Notes: a model not told the origin generated them from the letters alone. A stretch of DNA of 64,000 nt from Prosthecobacter sp. (GCA_021733925.1 JAIPJY010000021.1:46217-110216); one strand, 5' to 3'; counted from the stretch's first letter, positions 30,527-39,420 are shown. Numbers and translations: made by a program.

Positions 30527-31254
30527 AGCCCCCCCCGCTGCCATCATTCTACATCGGTTGGGACGTCGGTGGCTGGAACTGCGACAAGAATGGGAAGAGC
30601 CGCGATGCCATTGTCATCCTAGATGACCAACTGACCATCTTAGGCACTCCCTGGCGCGGTAACCTGCGTAACTGCATCTGTACAGCAACAACGACGAGTG
30701 AATGGCTCAAGACCTTGTTCTTGAAATGTGAGGCTGTGTGGCCCAACGGCCCGATGGATGTGACTATGGCCATTGATGCGCCATTGGCGTTTTCCGACGA
30801 GTTCGTGGCCTTAGTCACCCGCGGCGTATCTGTTGAACCGGACGACGTTTCGGGAAGGAATCGATATCTCTTTCGTCAAACCGAACGCCACCTGTTCGAG
30901 AAGGGTCTGAAACCCTTGTCGGCCATCAAAGACATGATTGGTAGTCAGGCGACAAAAGGGATGCACGTGCTTTCCAAGTTCGCCCCAAGGATCGAAAGCT
31001 GCGGTGTGTGGACGGACGGCCACAGCTTCCGCGCCATCGAAACCTACCCCGCAGCCTGCCGTGAAACACTGGAGGTTAAGAGCCTCCTGAAAGGCTGCAA
31101 GTCACTGGGTAACAATGATAAAGACGACGCGCATGTTTGCGCCATTATTGCGCATTTGTTCTCAACAAGGCGCGAAACACTGGAAGAACCGGACAACACC
31201 GCACCGAGCGGCGAAGGCTGGATTTGGGTCCCCGCGAGGAGTGAATTCACATGA
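30523..31254 (+). CDS. DUF429-like predicted RNase H-fold nuclease
   Basis: 243 aa from the ATG overlapping the hsdS stop (ATGA). It begins with a strand-loop FYIGWDVGGWNCD, an acidic first strand like RNase H-fold enzymes, then MAIDAPLAFSDEF and RNRYLFRQTERHLFEKGL, hallmarks of DUF429 predicted nucleases, and a late AIETYPAACRE with Asp-rich NNDKDDAHVCA. The acidic residues could form the metal site. It overlaps the DUF262 gene by 4 bases, so the two are translated together. Its place inside a restriction operon suggests a defence role, not proven. Confidence 0.6.
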   Translation: MKPPPLPSFYIGWDVGGWNCDKNGKSRDAIVILDDQLTILGTPWRGNLRNCICTATTTSEWLKTLFLKCEAVWPNGPMDVTMAIDAPLAFSDEFVALVTRGVSVEPDDVSGRNRYLFRQTERHLFEKGLKPLSAIKDMIGSQATKGMHVLSKFAPRIESCGVWTDGHSFRAIETYPAACRETLEVKSLLKGCKSLGNNDKDDAHVCAIIAHLFSTRRETLEEPDNTAPSGEGWIWVPARSEFT

Positions 31255-33203
31255 ACGAATCGTCGGAATCATCATACCAAGTGACTCGTTCCGGGGATGA
31301 GAATCCTTCGAACTTTCAAGCAATCTTTTGTTCCGGTGATCGTGCCGTTCCTGTCAAGGTGCCCGATTACCAACGCGCTTACTCATGGGATGAGAAGCAG
31401 ATCGACTTGTTCATTCGAGACCTCTCCAAATACCAAGGAGTCGGCAAAGGGTATTACTTTGGTCACTTCATCGCTGAGGACCTCGGGAAGCATTGGGAAA
31501 TCGTGGATGGCCAGCAACGCCTAACCACATTCGTACTGTTCTTGATGGTGTGCCAGCTTCGCTCACCCATAGGAGCGCACGAGTTCGCTTATTCGATGAT
31601 CGAGCACTTTTCAACGGTCAGCTATGATTGTGAAGCACTGGGAACTATTGGCCGTAATCTTGGGTCATTTCTTGGGGCTGACAGAAAAAACGAAGAACGT
31701 AAGCCGCCGTCGGACGAAGAGATCGTCGAAGGCTTGTCATTGAAAGGGAGTTTCACCCGCTCTCAGAGAAGAATGGTGCTCGCCTTGATTCGCTTTCATC
31801 AGGCTTTTGAGAAGGGGAAGCTGCGCCAGGAAAAGATCGGGGATTACATCTCAGCCGTCATGACGGCCCACTGCTCGCATCACTTGGCACCGGACAAGGC
31901 GGTGGCGGTCAATATCTTTGAGATGCACAACACCCGAGGCGTTCCTTTGACAACATTGGAGATCGTGAAGGCCATGCTCATGAAATTCGTTTATGATCAC
32001 GGTGGTGCGGATCGCGAGTTGAAAGTTGCGCAAATCCAGACGGCATTCGGCGAGATCTACGGAATGGAAGAGCGGCTGGCCGCACGCAGTTTTCGTGGGG
32101 AGATGACGATGGAGCAGCTGCTCCGCCTGCATCTCAGGGTTGTGGATGACGGCACCAAAGTGTCGGCCACTGATTTTCAATCCCCTCCCGCGAATGCCAA
32201 TGCTGAAGCACTGGTCGAGTATGTGGACTCAAGGCTTCGTTTCAAGAATGGTGACAAGATCAAGCTGGAGAAGCCGAAAGACGCCGGTGTGAAGTATGCG
32301 CTTCGTCTTGCCGAAGAGTTTAGGGTGTCTGTAGGCATCGTAAGTGAAACTTTGCCGGCATGGGACAAGCAGGATGAGCTGGTGGGTGATGTCTTGATTT
32401 TGGATAGGGACTTGAGCTGCCAGTTTTTCCTCATCATTTGTCGGCGTTTGAAGGGGGAGCAGGACAAGGCCGATGGTCGCATTGGAAAAGAGTCTCTCAG
32501 GCTGTGGGAGAAATTACTGTTCACGCGGGACTTCCATGGCGGGTATCACAACCTGAAGGGTGGAAGGGACGATTTCCCGACAATGTTCGCGTCCTGTGGA
32601 CCTGATGAAGCGGGCATAACGGCGGTGGTTAAACGTTATTTGGAAGATGGATTCCGCCCTGACCGGACCAAGGGCCTCCAAGCCATGGTCGCCGCGTATT
32701 TGAACGAGCATAAGCCGAGCGTCTTGAATGGTGCGTTCCACTGGTGGAAGTCCAAGATGATTTACGCCATCTACAAATACGAGATCAGCCTGAGCGCGAA
32801 CATCCGTGATGTGATGAAGGGAACCATCTCCGTCGAGCACATTTTGCCACAGGAGTGGCAGTGGAAGTGGGTCAAAGGATCGAGTGGCGTTTTAGGGGAG
32901 CTGTCAGACGAGGAGAAAGCACATTGGTTAAAAGCCGTTGATGCCGTCATCAATGGGATTGGGAATCTCCTTCTGATCACACCCGGGGAAAATTCGTCAG
33001 TCAGTAACGCTCATCCCGCAGACAAGAGATATGAAAGATACTGCGCAGGGTCTTACGCGGAGCATAATTTAAACCGCGAAAAGTGGAGGCACGCGGAAGA
33101 ATGGTCTGGCCTGATTCACGAACGCGGGGAGCGGATCTTCAAGTTCATGCTCTCCAATCTCGTTGACGCTTCTGAATGTCCCCGGATTTCAGCAACCGAC
33201 TAA
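31251..33203 (+). CDS. DUF262/DUF1524 GmrSD-like restriction protein
   Basis: 650 aa. DUF262 at about 30-260 has PDYQRAYSWDEKQIDLFI and EIVDGQQRLTTFVLF, the DGQQR nucleotide-binding/hydrolysis signature. The C-terminal DUF1524 HNH nuclease at about 520-635 has SVEHILPQEWQWKW and GNLLLITPGENSSVSNAHP. Single-chain DUF262-DUF1524 proteins include GmrSD (modified-DNA endonuclease), BrxU and SspE. Those proteins sense DNA modification, so here it may attack modified phage DNA or cooperate with HsdM marks (inference). The start overlaps the DUF429 gene by 4 bases. Confidence 0.85.
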   Translation: MNESSESSYQVTRSGDENPSNFQAIFCSGDRAVPVKVPDYQRAYSWDEKQIDLFIRDLSKYQGVGKGYYFGHFIAEDLGKHWEIVDGQQRLTTFVLFLMVCQLRSPIGAHEFAYSMIEHFSTVSYDCEALGTIGRNLGSFLGADRKNEERKPPSDEEIVEGLSLKGSFTRSQRRMVLALIRFHQAFEKGKLRQEKIGDYISAVMTAHCSHHLAPDKAVAVNIFEMHNTRGVPLTTLEIVKAMLMKFVYDHGGADRELKVAQIQTAFGEIYGMEERLAARSFRGEMTMEQLLRLHLRVVDDGTKVSATDFQSPPANANAEALVEYVDSRLRFKNGDKIKLEKPKDAGVKYALRLAEEFRVSVGIVSETLPAWDKQDELVGDVLILDRDLSCQFFLIICRRLKGEQDKADGRIGKESLRLWEKLLFTRDFHGGYHNLKGGRDDFPTMFASCGPDEAGITAVVKRYLEDGFRPDRTKGLQAMVAAYLNEHKPSVLNGAFHWWKSKMIYAIYKYEISLSANIRDVMKGTISVEHILPQEWQWKWVKGSSGVLGELSDEEKAHWLKAVDAVINGIGNLLLITPGENSSVSNAHPADKRYERYCAGSYAEHNLNREKWRHAEEWSGLIHERGERIFKFMLSNLVDASECPRISATD

Positions 33204-33309
33204 TGCCATGCATGAGCAATCTCATCCAGATTACAGAACGCAGAACCTCGTCATTGCTTTTTTCACGCACAAGAGCCGTGCCGATTGCATTGGCGAGTGG
33301 AACAAGTGG

Positions 33310-33378
33310 AAGAAGCCCTGTGCCATCAATCAGGCCATGCTGAAGGGACTCTTCACTGGGAGGACTAGATTTTTATGA
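33310..33378 (+). pseudogene. hsdS 3'-end remnant (imperfect direct repeat of 30458-30526)
   Basis: About 52 of 69 bases match the last 69 nt of hsdS in the same frame, giving INQAMLKGLFTGRTRFL-stop against LKQAMMQELLTGRTRLI-stop. In both copies the next gene starts on the overlapping ATGA. An ATG at 33208 opens a short frame into it, but the upstream residues do not resemble a target-recognition domain. It is either the scar of a former second hsdS or a footprint of cassette insertion. Confidence 0.7.
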
Positions 33379-34076
33379 ACCAGAACGAGCCTCATTCCAC
33401 ACCCAATGCCCCCGTTTCTTGGAAATTGCGGAGCGATGAACTCCAAAAAGAGGTTGATGCGGCTGCCGCCTTTGGCCTTTTTCCGCCGATTGAAGTGGAA
33501 GTGCTCGCTGATGCGCCTAGTGCAATTTTGGTTTCGCCGAAGGCTGGCGAAGGTAACAGCGACTTAAGCAACGCTTTGGATTTCATTGCAAAAAGGCTGC
33601 TCCCAAGGCACGACGACGCACGAAATTTTCTATTTCGTGGCGTCGAGCTAACCCGGCTGGGTCAGGTCATAGACTTTGGTTGTGACGTAACTCCCACAAC
33701 GGCTCCTATCTATGCATCAGAGTATGCCAAGAAAGCCTTGGAATACGGCAGTCTCGTCATGGTATTCGATTCGGCTAAGCTTGATAAGACGTTCAGAAAA
33801 GTGCCCAAGTCAGAGTCTGCCGAAAAACTGAGCCGCCTCAAAGCTGAATATCCCACCGCAATCGAAGAGGCTGAACATTGGTGGTTTTCATTGCTGCCAG
33901 CGGGCAATGGTCGAACCGGAACTTTCTACGAAAGTTATTTTACCTTTTTCATTCCGGGTGACCCCCGTGAGGCACTCCTGATGCTGTTTTTGATCGGGAA
34001 CGATCGAAATGCACTTCGCGCAGAGTTCCAGCAGCGCGCGAGGCCATCCCAAGGAGGACCAAATGCGCATGCGTGA
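33375..34076 (+). CDS. Unknown protein, possible ADP-ribosyltransferase-like fold
   Basis: 233 aa; the start overlaps the stop of the hsdS remnant (ATGA). No signal or membrane segment. The centre reads NFLFRGVELTRLGQVIDFGC, then TTAPIYASEYAKKALEYGSL and VMVFD. An FRG, a Thr/Ser strand before YAS, and an A..ALEYG helix resemble the RG - STS - (A..YA) layout of ADP-ribosyltransferase-like enzymes, but I see no certain catalytic Glu. This is a pattern-based guess. Gene coupling to hsd and to a 103-aa gene (14-nt overlap) suggests a toxin or effector with partner. Confidence 0.45.
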   Translation: MNQNEPHSTPNAPVSWKLRSDELQKEVDAAAAFGLFPPIEVEVLADAPSAILVSPKAGEGNSDLSNALDFIAKRLLPRHDDARNFLFRGVELTRLGQVIDFGCDVTPTTAPIYASEYAKKALEYGSLVMVFDSAKLDKTFRKVPKSESAEKLSRLKAEYPTAIEEAEHWWFSLLPAGNGRTGTFYESYFTFFIPGDPREALLMLFLIGNDRNALRAEFQQRARPSQGGPNAHA

Positions 34077-34374
34077 AGCCACGGAAACATTCGATTCGTT
34101 GTGGGAATACTGCACCAACCATGGCAGAGCGCTTCCACGGGATTGGCAAAAGCTCTACGACTTGCTCCACAACAAACGCCAGAAGCCATCGGGCGGCTGG
34201 ATACCTTCGTTACCCATAATACTGGCGGCGTGGCACGCCACCATGCCGATTGAGAAGCAACTGCGCTTCAAGGAACACATTCAGTGGGCGAGCGACCAGA
34301 ATCAACTGGCTGAAATTGGCAGCTACCTGCGTTCATTGCCCGAGGACCAGTGGTATCACTTTGGCGAATTCTAA
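34063..34374 (+). CDS. 103-aa unknown partner protein in the hsd operon
   Basis: The ATG at 34063 has a strong ribosome site AAGGAGG at 34051-34057, unusual among its neighbours and decisive for this start. The first 14 bases overlap the 233-aa gene. The protein is helical and aromatic-rich (EYCTNHGRALPRDWQKLYDL, IILAAWHATMPIEKQLRF, SLPEDQWYHFGEF), without signal, membrane segment or cysteine pair. No family was recognised. Size and coupling fit an immunity or adaptor protein for the preceding gene (inference). It ends 4 bases before hsdR. Confidence 0.6.
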   Translation: MRMREATETFDSLWEYCTNHGRALPRDWQKLYDLLHNKRQKPSGGWIPSLPIILAAWHATMPIEKQLRFKEHIQWASDQNQLAEIGSYLRSLPEDQWYHFGEF

Positions 34375-34378
34375 TCAC

Positions 34379-37300
34379 ATGAGCACCCTTGGCAAACCAG
34401 AACGCGCCACGCAGAATCGAGTAGCCGCGCTGTTCCGCGAACAACTTGATTACACCTACCTCGGGGACCGGAGTGATCGCCATAACAGCAACATCGACGA
34501 GACGCTGCTCACGGCCTATCTCATCAGAGCGGGCTACGCCCCGGAGCAGATCAGCCGGGCCATCTACCTGCTGCGCCTTGACGCGGACAATGCCAACCGC
34601 AGCCTCTACGACAACAACAAGGCCGTGTACAGCCTGCTGCGCTATGGCGTGCCCGTGAAGGTGGAGGCGGGCAGAGTGACGGACACCGTCAAGCTGATCA
34701 ACTGGGAGCAGCCGGAGGAGAATGACTTTGCCATCGCCGAGGAGGTGACACTCAAAGGAAACTTCGAGCGCCGGCCCGATCTGGTGCTGTACGTGAATGG
34801 CATTGCCATCGCTGTGATCGAACTGAAGAGCAGCCATGTCTCTGTGAGCGAAGGGATTCGCCAGTTGCTCTCGAACCAGACGAAAGAATTCAATGAGGGG
34901 TTCTTTACCACGGTCCAAATCGTCTTTGCCGGGAATGACTCGGAAGGGCTGCGCTATGGGTCCATCGGCACGGGAGAGAAATATTTCCAGCAGTGGAAGG
35001 AAGACGAAGAGGACAACAGTCATTTCAAGCTGGACAAGTACCTGCTGAAGATGTGCCGCAAGGACCGGCTCATCGAGCTGATGCACGATTTTGTGCTTTT
35101 TGACGGCGGGGTGAAGAAGCTGCCACGGGTGCACCAGTATTTCGGTGTGAAGGCGTCGCAGGCGCATGTGCTGGCGCTCAAAGGTGGCATCATCTGGCAC
35201 ACCCAGGGCAGCGGGAAGAGCATCGTGATGGTGCTGCTGGCCAAGTGGATTCTCGAAAACAGGCCGAAGGCCCGTGTGTTGATCCTGACGGACCGTGACG
35301 AACTGGACAAGCAGATCGAGCGAGTCTTTACCGACAGCGGCGAGGCGATCTACCGCACCAGCAGCGGCCATGATCTGATGGCACAGCTCGGCCAGGCCAA
35401 GCCGCGCCTGCTGTGCTCACTGGTCCACAAGTTTGGCAAGAAGGGGGTGGATGACTTTGACGCCTTCCTGGTGGAACTCAAACAGCAGCCCAGCCCGGCG
35501 GTGGGGGAGCTGTTTGTCTTTGTGGATGAGTGCCACCGCACCCAGACCGGCAAGCTGCACAAGACGATGAAGGCCATGCTGCCGGGGGCGGTCTTCATCG
35601 GCTTCACCGGCACGCCACTCCTGAAGGAGGACCAGGCGACGAGTCTCGAAGTCTTCGGCGGCTACATCCACACCTACAAGTTTGATGAGGCCGTGAGAGA
35701 TGAGGTGGTGCTGGACCTCGTCTATGAGGCGCGGGATATTGACCAGACGCTGGGCTCCCAGGACAGAATCGACGCTTGGTTTGATGCCAAGACCCAAGGC
35801 CTGAACGAGTGGCAGAAGGCCGCCCTGCGCGAGCAATGGGGCACGATGCAAAAGGTGCTCAGCTCACGCTCGCGCATGGAACGCGTGGTCGAGGACATCG
35901 TCTTCGACTTCAGCGTGAAGCCCCGCCTCGCCAGCAAGCGCGGCAATGCGATCCTGGTGGCATCAAGCATCTACGAAGCCTGCAAGTACTACGAGCTCTT
36001 TCAAAAGACCGTCTTCAAGGGCAAGTGCGCCATCGTCACCTCCTACAACCCGCAGGCGCAGGACGTGACGCTGGAGGAAACGGGCGCGAACGACCCCACG
36101 GAAAAGCAATTCCTCTTCGACACCTACACCGCGCTGCTCAAGAGCGTGGACGCCAAGCCGGGCAAGTCGAAGACGGAAACCTATGAGGATGAGACCAAGG
36201 AGCGCTTTCAGAAACAGCCGGCGAACATGCGCCTGCTGGTGGTGGTGGACAAGCTGCTGACCGGCTTTGACGCGCCAAGCTGCACCTACCTTTACATCGA
36301 CAAGTCCATGCAGGATCACGGGCTCTTCCAGGCCATCTGCCGCACCAACCGGCTCGATGGCGACGACAAGACCTTCGGCTACATCGTGGACTACAAGGAC
36401 CTCTTCAAGAAGCTGGTGAACGACAAGGGCACCGGGGCGCTCCAGGTCTATACCTCCGAAGTGGATGACACCGATGGCGGCGCCAGCCCCGAGGTGCTCA
36501 TGCAGGACCGTCTGAAGAAGGGAAGCGAACGTCTGGACGGGGCACTGGAGGCGATAGCGATGCTCTGCGACCCCGTGGAGCCGCCGAAGGGCGAACTGGA
36601 ACACATTCACTACTTCTGCGGCAACACCGAGATCCCCGCAGACCTCGCAGAGCATGAGCCTCAGCGAGTCGCCCTCTACAAATCCACCGCCGTGCTCGTG
36701 CGTGCCTATGCGAACATCGCCGACGATTTGCCCAGGGCCGGCTACACGGATGGAAGGATCGCGCAGATCAAGCAGGACCTCGACCGCTATCTCAAGCTGC
36801 GCGAGATCATCCGCCGGGCCAGTGGTGAGACGATTGACCTCAAAGCCTTCGAGGCCGACATGCGGCACCTCATTGACACCTACATCGAGGCTGATGACCC
36901 TCGGAAGATTTCAAGCTTTGATGAAGTCGGCCTGCTCAAGCTGATCGTGGACAGCGGCATGGCCGAGGCGATCAAGAAGCTGCCGGATGGGATCAAACGC
37001 AGCCAGGCAGCCGTAGCGGAAACCATCGCCAACAACGTGCGCAGCAAGATCATCAAAGAGCATCTGAACGACCCCGCCTTCTACGACAAGATGTCGGTAC
37101 TTCTGAAGGAGGTGCTGGACGATCTGCGAGCGAAACGAATCGACTATGAGGAGTTCTTGAAACGCATGGCTGCCGTAGCCAAAGATGTGCAGCAGGGCAC
37201 GGGAGGAGACATGCCCGCCCAGCTCGACACACCCGGCAAGCGAGCGCTCTACAACCAACTGGAAGCTGAAGCGGCCTCAGGGGACAAGGCTAACGTGGGA

Positions 37301-37513
37301 GAGGTGGCTGCAGCGGTGGATGGCGTGGTGCCGAACTCCTTGCTGGACGTGGCTCTACGCGTGGACAAGGCAGTCAAGGCCCGGCGGCCAGACAGCTGGC
37401 GCGGAGTGAGGGCGAAGGAACTGATGATCAAAGGCATCATCAACGACGTCGTGTCTGGTGATGACCGTGTGGAGCGGCTGTTTCTGATCATCAAAGCCCA
37501 GCCTGAATACTGA
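34379..37513 (+). CDS. hsdR: Type I restriction endonuclease R subunit
   Basis: 1044 aa from ATG 34379, chosen because upstream frame codons run through the 103-aa gene. N-terminal PD-(D/E)xK nuclease about 125-155 (RRPDLVLYVNG, then AVIELKSS), Walker A TQGSGKSIVMV near 277, Walker B/DEAD-type VDECHRTQ near 382, GFTGTPL near 405, and motif VI-like QAICRTNRLDG near 655. The C-terminus from about 850 is helical. It translocates and cuts unmodified DNA with HsdM and HsdS. Length is normal. The stop overlaps the next ATG by 1 base (TGATG). Confidence 0.95.
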   Translation: MSTLGKPERATQNRVAALFREQLDYTYLGDRSDRHNSNIDETLLTAYLIRAGYAPEQISRAIYLLRLDADNANRSLYDNNKAVYSLLRYGVPVKVEAGRVTDTVKLINWEQPEENDFAIAEEVTLKGNFERRPDLVLYVNGIAIAVIELKSSHVSVSEGIRQLLSNQTKEFNEGFFTTVQIVFAGNDSEGLRYGSIGTGEKYFQQWKEDEEDNSHFKLDKYLLKMCRKDRLIELMHDFVLFDGGVKKLPRVHQYFGVKASQAHVLALKGGIIWHTQGSGKSIVMVLLAKWILENRPKARVLILTDRDELDKQIERVFTDSGEAIYRTSSGHDLMAQLGQAKPRLLCSLVHKFGKKGVDDFDAFLVELKQQPSPAVGELFVFVDECHRTQTGKLHKTMKAMLPGAVFIGFTGTPLLKEDQATSLEVFGGYIHTYKFDEAVRDEVVLDLVYEARDIDQTLGSQDRIDAWFDAKTQGLNEWQKAALREQWGTMQKVLSSRSRMERVVEDIVFDFSVKPRLASKRGNAILVASSIYEACKYYELFQKTVFKGKCAIVTSYNPQAQDVTLEETGANDPTEKQFLFDTYTALLKSVDAKPGKSKTETYEDETKERFQKQPANMRLLVVVDKLLTGFDAPSCTYLYIDKSMQDHGLFQAICRTNRLDGDDKTFGYIVDYKDLFKKLVNDKGTGALQVYTSEVDDTDGGASPEVLMQDRLKKGSERLDGALEAIAMLCDPVEPPKGELEHIHYFCGNTEIPADLAEHEPQRVALYKSTAVLVRAYANIADDLPRAGYTDGRIAQIKQDLDRYLKLREIIRRASGETIDLKAFEADMRHLIDTYIEADDPRKISSFDEVGLLKLIVDSGMAEAIKKLPDGIKRSQAAVAETIANNVRSKIIKEHLNDPAFYDKMSVLLKEVLDDLRAKRIDYEEFLKRMAAVAKDVQQGTGGDMPAQLDTPGKRALYNQLEAEAASGDKANVGEVAAAVDGVVPNSLLDVALRVDKAVKARRPDSWRGVRAKELMIKGIINDVVSGDDRVERLFLIIKAQPEY

Positions 37514-38229
37514 TGCCGACGCAGATCCAGCTTGGGGAGATCGCCGTCGAGGTGGTACGTAAGGGCATCAAAAATGTCCACCTCAGTGTGCATCCCCCCA
37601 CAGGCCGCGTGACCATCGCCGCGCCCTCGCGCATGAGTCTCGACACGGTTCGCGTCTTTGCGATCTCCAAGCTCGGGTGGATCAGGCAGCAGAAGAAGAA
37701 ATTGCTCGAACAGGAGCGCGAGACTCCCCGCGAGTACCTCAATCGCGAGAGCCATTATGTCTGGGGCCAGCGTTATCTCCTCAAGGTGATCGAGAGTGAC
37801 CAACCGCCGGCGGTAGAACTGGGGCACCGCGAGATCGTGCTGCAGGTGCGTCCGGGCTGGCCTCAGACCAAGAAGCATGAGCTGCTCGAAGCCTGGTATC
37901 GGGATCAGCTCAAAGCCGCCGTGCCACCCTTGATCGCCAAATGGGAGCGACTCATGGGCGTGAAGGTGGAGCGGTTCTATGTGCAGCGCATGAAGACGAA
38001 ATGGGGGAGCTGCAATCACCGCGCCCGAACTATCCGCCTGAACACCGACCTCGCCAAGAAACCCGCCGATTGCCTTGAATACCTCGTCGTTCATGAGCTG
38101 GCGCATATCCTCGAACCGACCCACAACGCCCGGTTCATTTCCCTGATGAACCAGTTCATGCCCAAGTGGCAGTCACGCCAGCAGTCCCTCAACCGCCTGC
38201 CCGTGAGGCATGAGAAGTGGGGGTATTGA
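37513..38229 (+). CDS. YgjP/DUF45-type zinc metalloprotease
   Basis: 238 aa. The zinc motif HELAHILEPTH (HExxH plus a downstream His) is near residues 195-205, preceded by KTKWGSCNHRARTIRLN, the WGSC signature of the YgjP/SprT-like M48-related family. The N-terminal DUF45 part has VHPPTGRVTIAAP. Such genes commonly sit beside type I restriction genes; a role in degrading HsdR to limit self-damage is a plausible inference but not shown. Translation is coupled to hsdR by the TGATG overlap. It is the last gene of the operon. Confidence 0.85.
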   Translation: MPTQIQLGEIAVEVVRKGIKNVHLSVHPPTGRVTIAAPSRMSLDTVRVFAISKLGWIRQQKKKLLEQERETPREYLNRESHYVWGQRYLLKVIESDQPPAVELGHREIVLQVRPGWPQTKKHELLEAWYRDQLKAAVPPLIAKWERLMGVKVERFYVQRMKTKWGSCNHRARTIRLNTDLAKKPADCLEYLVVHELAHILEPTHNARFISLMNQFMPKWQSRQQSLNRLPVRHEKWGY

Positions 38230-38399
38230 GGGGGGAGGCGGAGTGTTGTTGGAAGGGAAGGGGCAAGACACAGGGAACTCATGTGTCCGGCGAGGGGGCA
38301 CAGTGATGGTGCGGGAGAAGGAGGTGGCACAACCTGAAGCAGTCCAAGCTTAATCTTGGCCAGGGGGTTCACAGGGAAAATCCCAACTAGCGAAAAAAG

Positions 38400-38624
38400 T
38401 TAGTCCAAAAGGTCTTTCAGGCTGATTTTTAACCCGTCACACAATTTTAAGATAACCCAGAGCGTTGGGCGCGCTTCATTCCGTTCAAGATTCGGGATGG
38501 TATTGCGGCCAATTCCTATTTTTCTCGCCAATTCGGCCGCTGCAATACCTTGCTTCTCTCGTTCTTGCTTGAGGGCCAAAATGATGGAGCGCTCGCGAGG
38601 ATCAATCTGAGATGGGTGTTCCAT
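38400..38624 (-). CDS. XRE-family helix-turn-helix regulator
   Basis: 74 aa from MEHPSQ. The HTH is clear: GIAAAELARKIGIGRNTIPN then LERNEARPTLWVILKLCDGL. An upstream in-frame ATG at 38654 would sit beside the predicted transcription start, so the later ATG is preferred. It is divergent to two small zinc-ribbon membrane genes and shares a 20-bp palindrome with them, so it is likely an autorepressor that also controls them. It could instead be a regulator of the integrative element to its right. Confidence 0.82.
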   Translation of the reverse strand: MEHPSQIDPRERSIILALKQEREKQGIAAAELARKIGIGRNTIPNLERNEARPTLWVILKLCDGLKISLKDLLD

Positions 38625-38656
38625 CTGTTCAAACATCCCCCGTTGACACAACATGC

Positions 38657-38676
38657 ACGCCCATTAAAATGGGCGT
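38657..38676. promoter_or_regulatory. 20-bp palindromic operator between divergent genes
   Basis: ACGCCCATTAAAATGGGCGT has perfect 9-bp arms around AA. On the minus strand it contains TTTAAT, a 5 of 6 match to a -10 box for the XRE gene. On the plus strand TTGACA (38643-38648) lies 17 bp before AAAATG in the right arm, a possible promoter for the 38699 gene. A bound repressor would shut both directions. Confidence 0.65.
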
Positions 38677-38698
38677 TAGTGGTTGCCAGAACTAGCAT

Positions 38699-39040
38699 AT
38701 GCCCCAGATCAATTGCCCCAGTTGTAAACATCAGTTTTTTTCAGATTCTCCTGGAGCTTTTTTGACTTCTGCGGGTTTTGCAATTGCTGGCGCGATCATC
38801 TGCAGATTGTGTTTTGGACACTTTATTGTAAATGACACGCTCGGTCCAATGGACATCGATGAAGGAGTGCACCGCTTCAAAGCTCCTCCTGCAGACGGCA
38901 ATCCGGTGCGGGGTGTTGGGTATCTACTGGTAAGCGTGCTTGGTTTTTGGGGCTTCATTGGTGGATTTGCCGGCTGCTTTGTAGGCATGGCCATTGACCA
39001 TTTTTCGCGGCGTTGCCCCAAATGTGGGCACAAGCAATGA
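38699..39040 (+). CDS. Small zinc-ribbon membrane protein A
   Basis: 113 aa. It starts with a zinc-knuckle half CPSC (residues 6-9) and ends with CPKCGHK, so four cysteines at the two ends could form one split zinc ribbon. Between them are two transmembrane segments, about 22-44 and 74-98 (VLGFWGFIGGFAGCFVGMAI), which would place both ends on the same side of the membrane. No family name is certain. It is first of a two-gene unit divergent from the XRE regulator. A membrane effector or sensor role is possible. Confidence 0.65.
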   Translation: MPQINCPSCKHQFFSDSPGAFLTSAGFAIAGAIICRLCFGHFIVNDTLGPMDIDEGVHRFKAPPADGNPVRGVGYLLVSVLGFWGFIGGFAGCFVGMAIDHFSRRCPKCGHKQ

Positions 39041-39078
39041 GTGATATTCATTTGAACCAAAACTGAAAGGTGGTTGCC

Positions 39079-39339
39079 ATGGCACAGATCGCAAAGAAAG
39101 TACGCAAATCAGAGGTCGCCGGTGTTGGATGTTGGATCCAGTTCGCCGGCTTGTTAGCACCGGTGGTGGGCTATTTCTTGGCGGGTGAAAGCGGTGCCAT
39201 GTACGGAGGTGCCTTGCTTTTGATATTCTTAGTTGTGGGCTCGGTGAAGTCGGCTCGCTGGATCTGCGGCAACTGCAAGAACCCTCTGTATAGCAAAGCC
39301 GTTACGTGTTGCCCTGCATGCAGGTGTGAGCTGCAATAG
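39079..39339 (+). CDS. Small zinc-ribbon membrane protein B
   Basis: 86 aa from ATG 39079 with GAAAGG (39065-39070) as ribosome site. Two hydrophobic stretches, about 20-35 and 40-58 (GGALLLIFLVVGSVKSARW), are followed by a C-terminal zinc ribbon CGNC...CCPAC. It resembles protein A in plan (short membrane hairpin plus zinc ribbon) and follows it by 38 bp, so the two probably act together. Confidence 0.6.
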   Translation: MAQIAKKVRKSEVAGVGCWIQFAGLLAPVVGYFLAGESGAMYGGALLLIFLVVGSVKSARWICGNCKNPLYSKAVTCCPACRCELQ

Positions 39340-39420
39340 CGGTTGGAGCATTTCCGTGGCAAAATCGCCATGGGTGCAGACTTGCACCAAGGTGATTTCT
39401 GGCGCTTGCCAACCTCTAAC

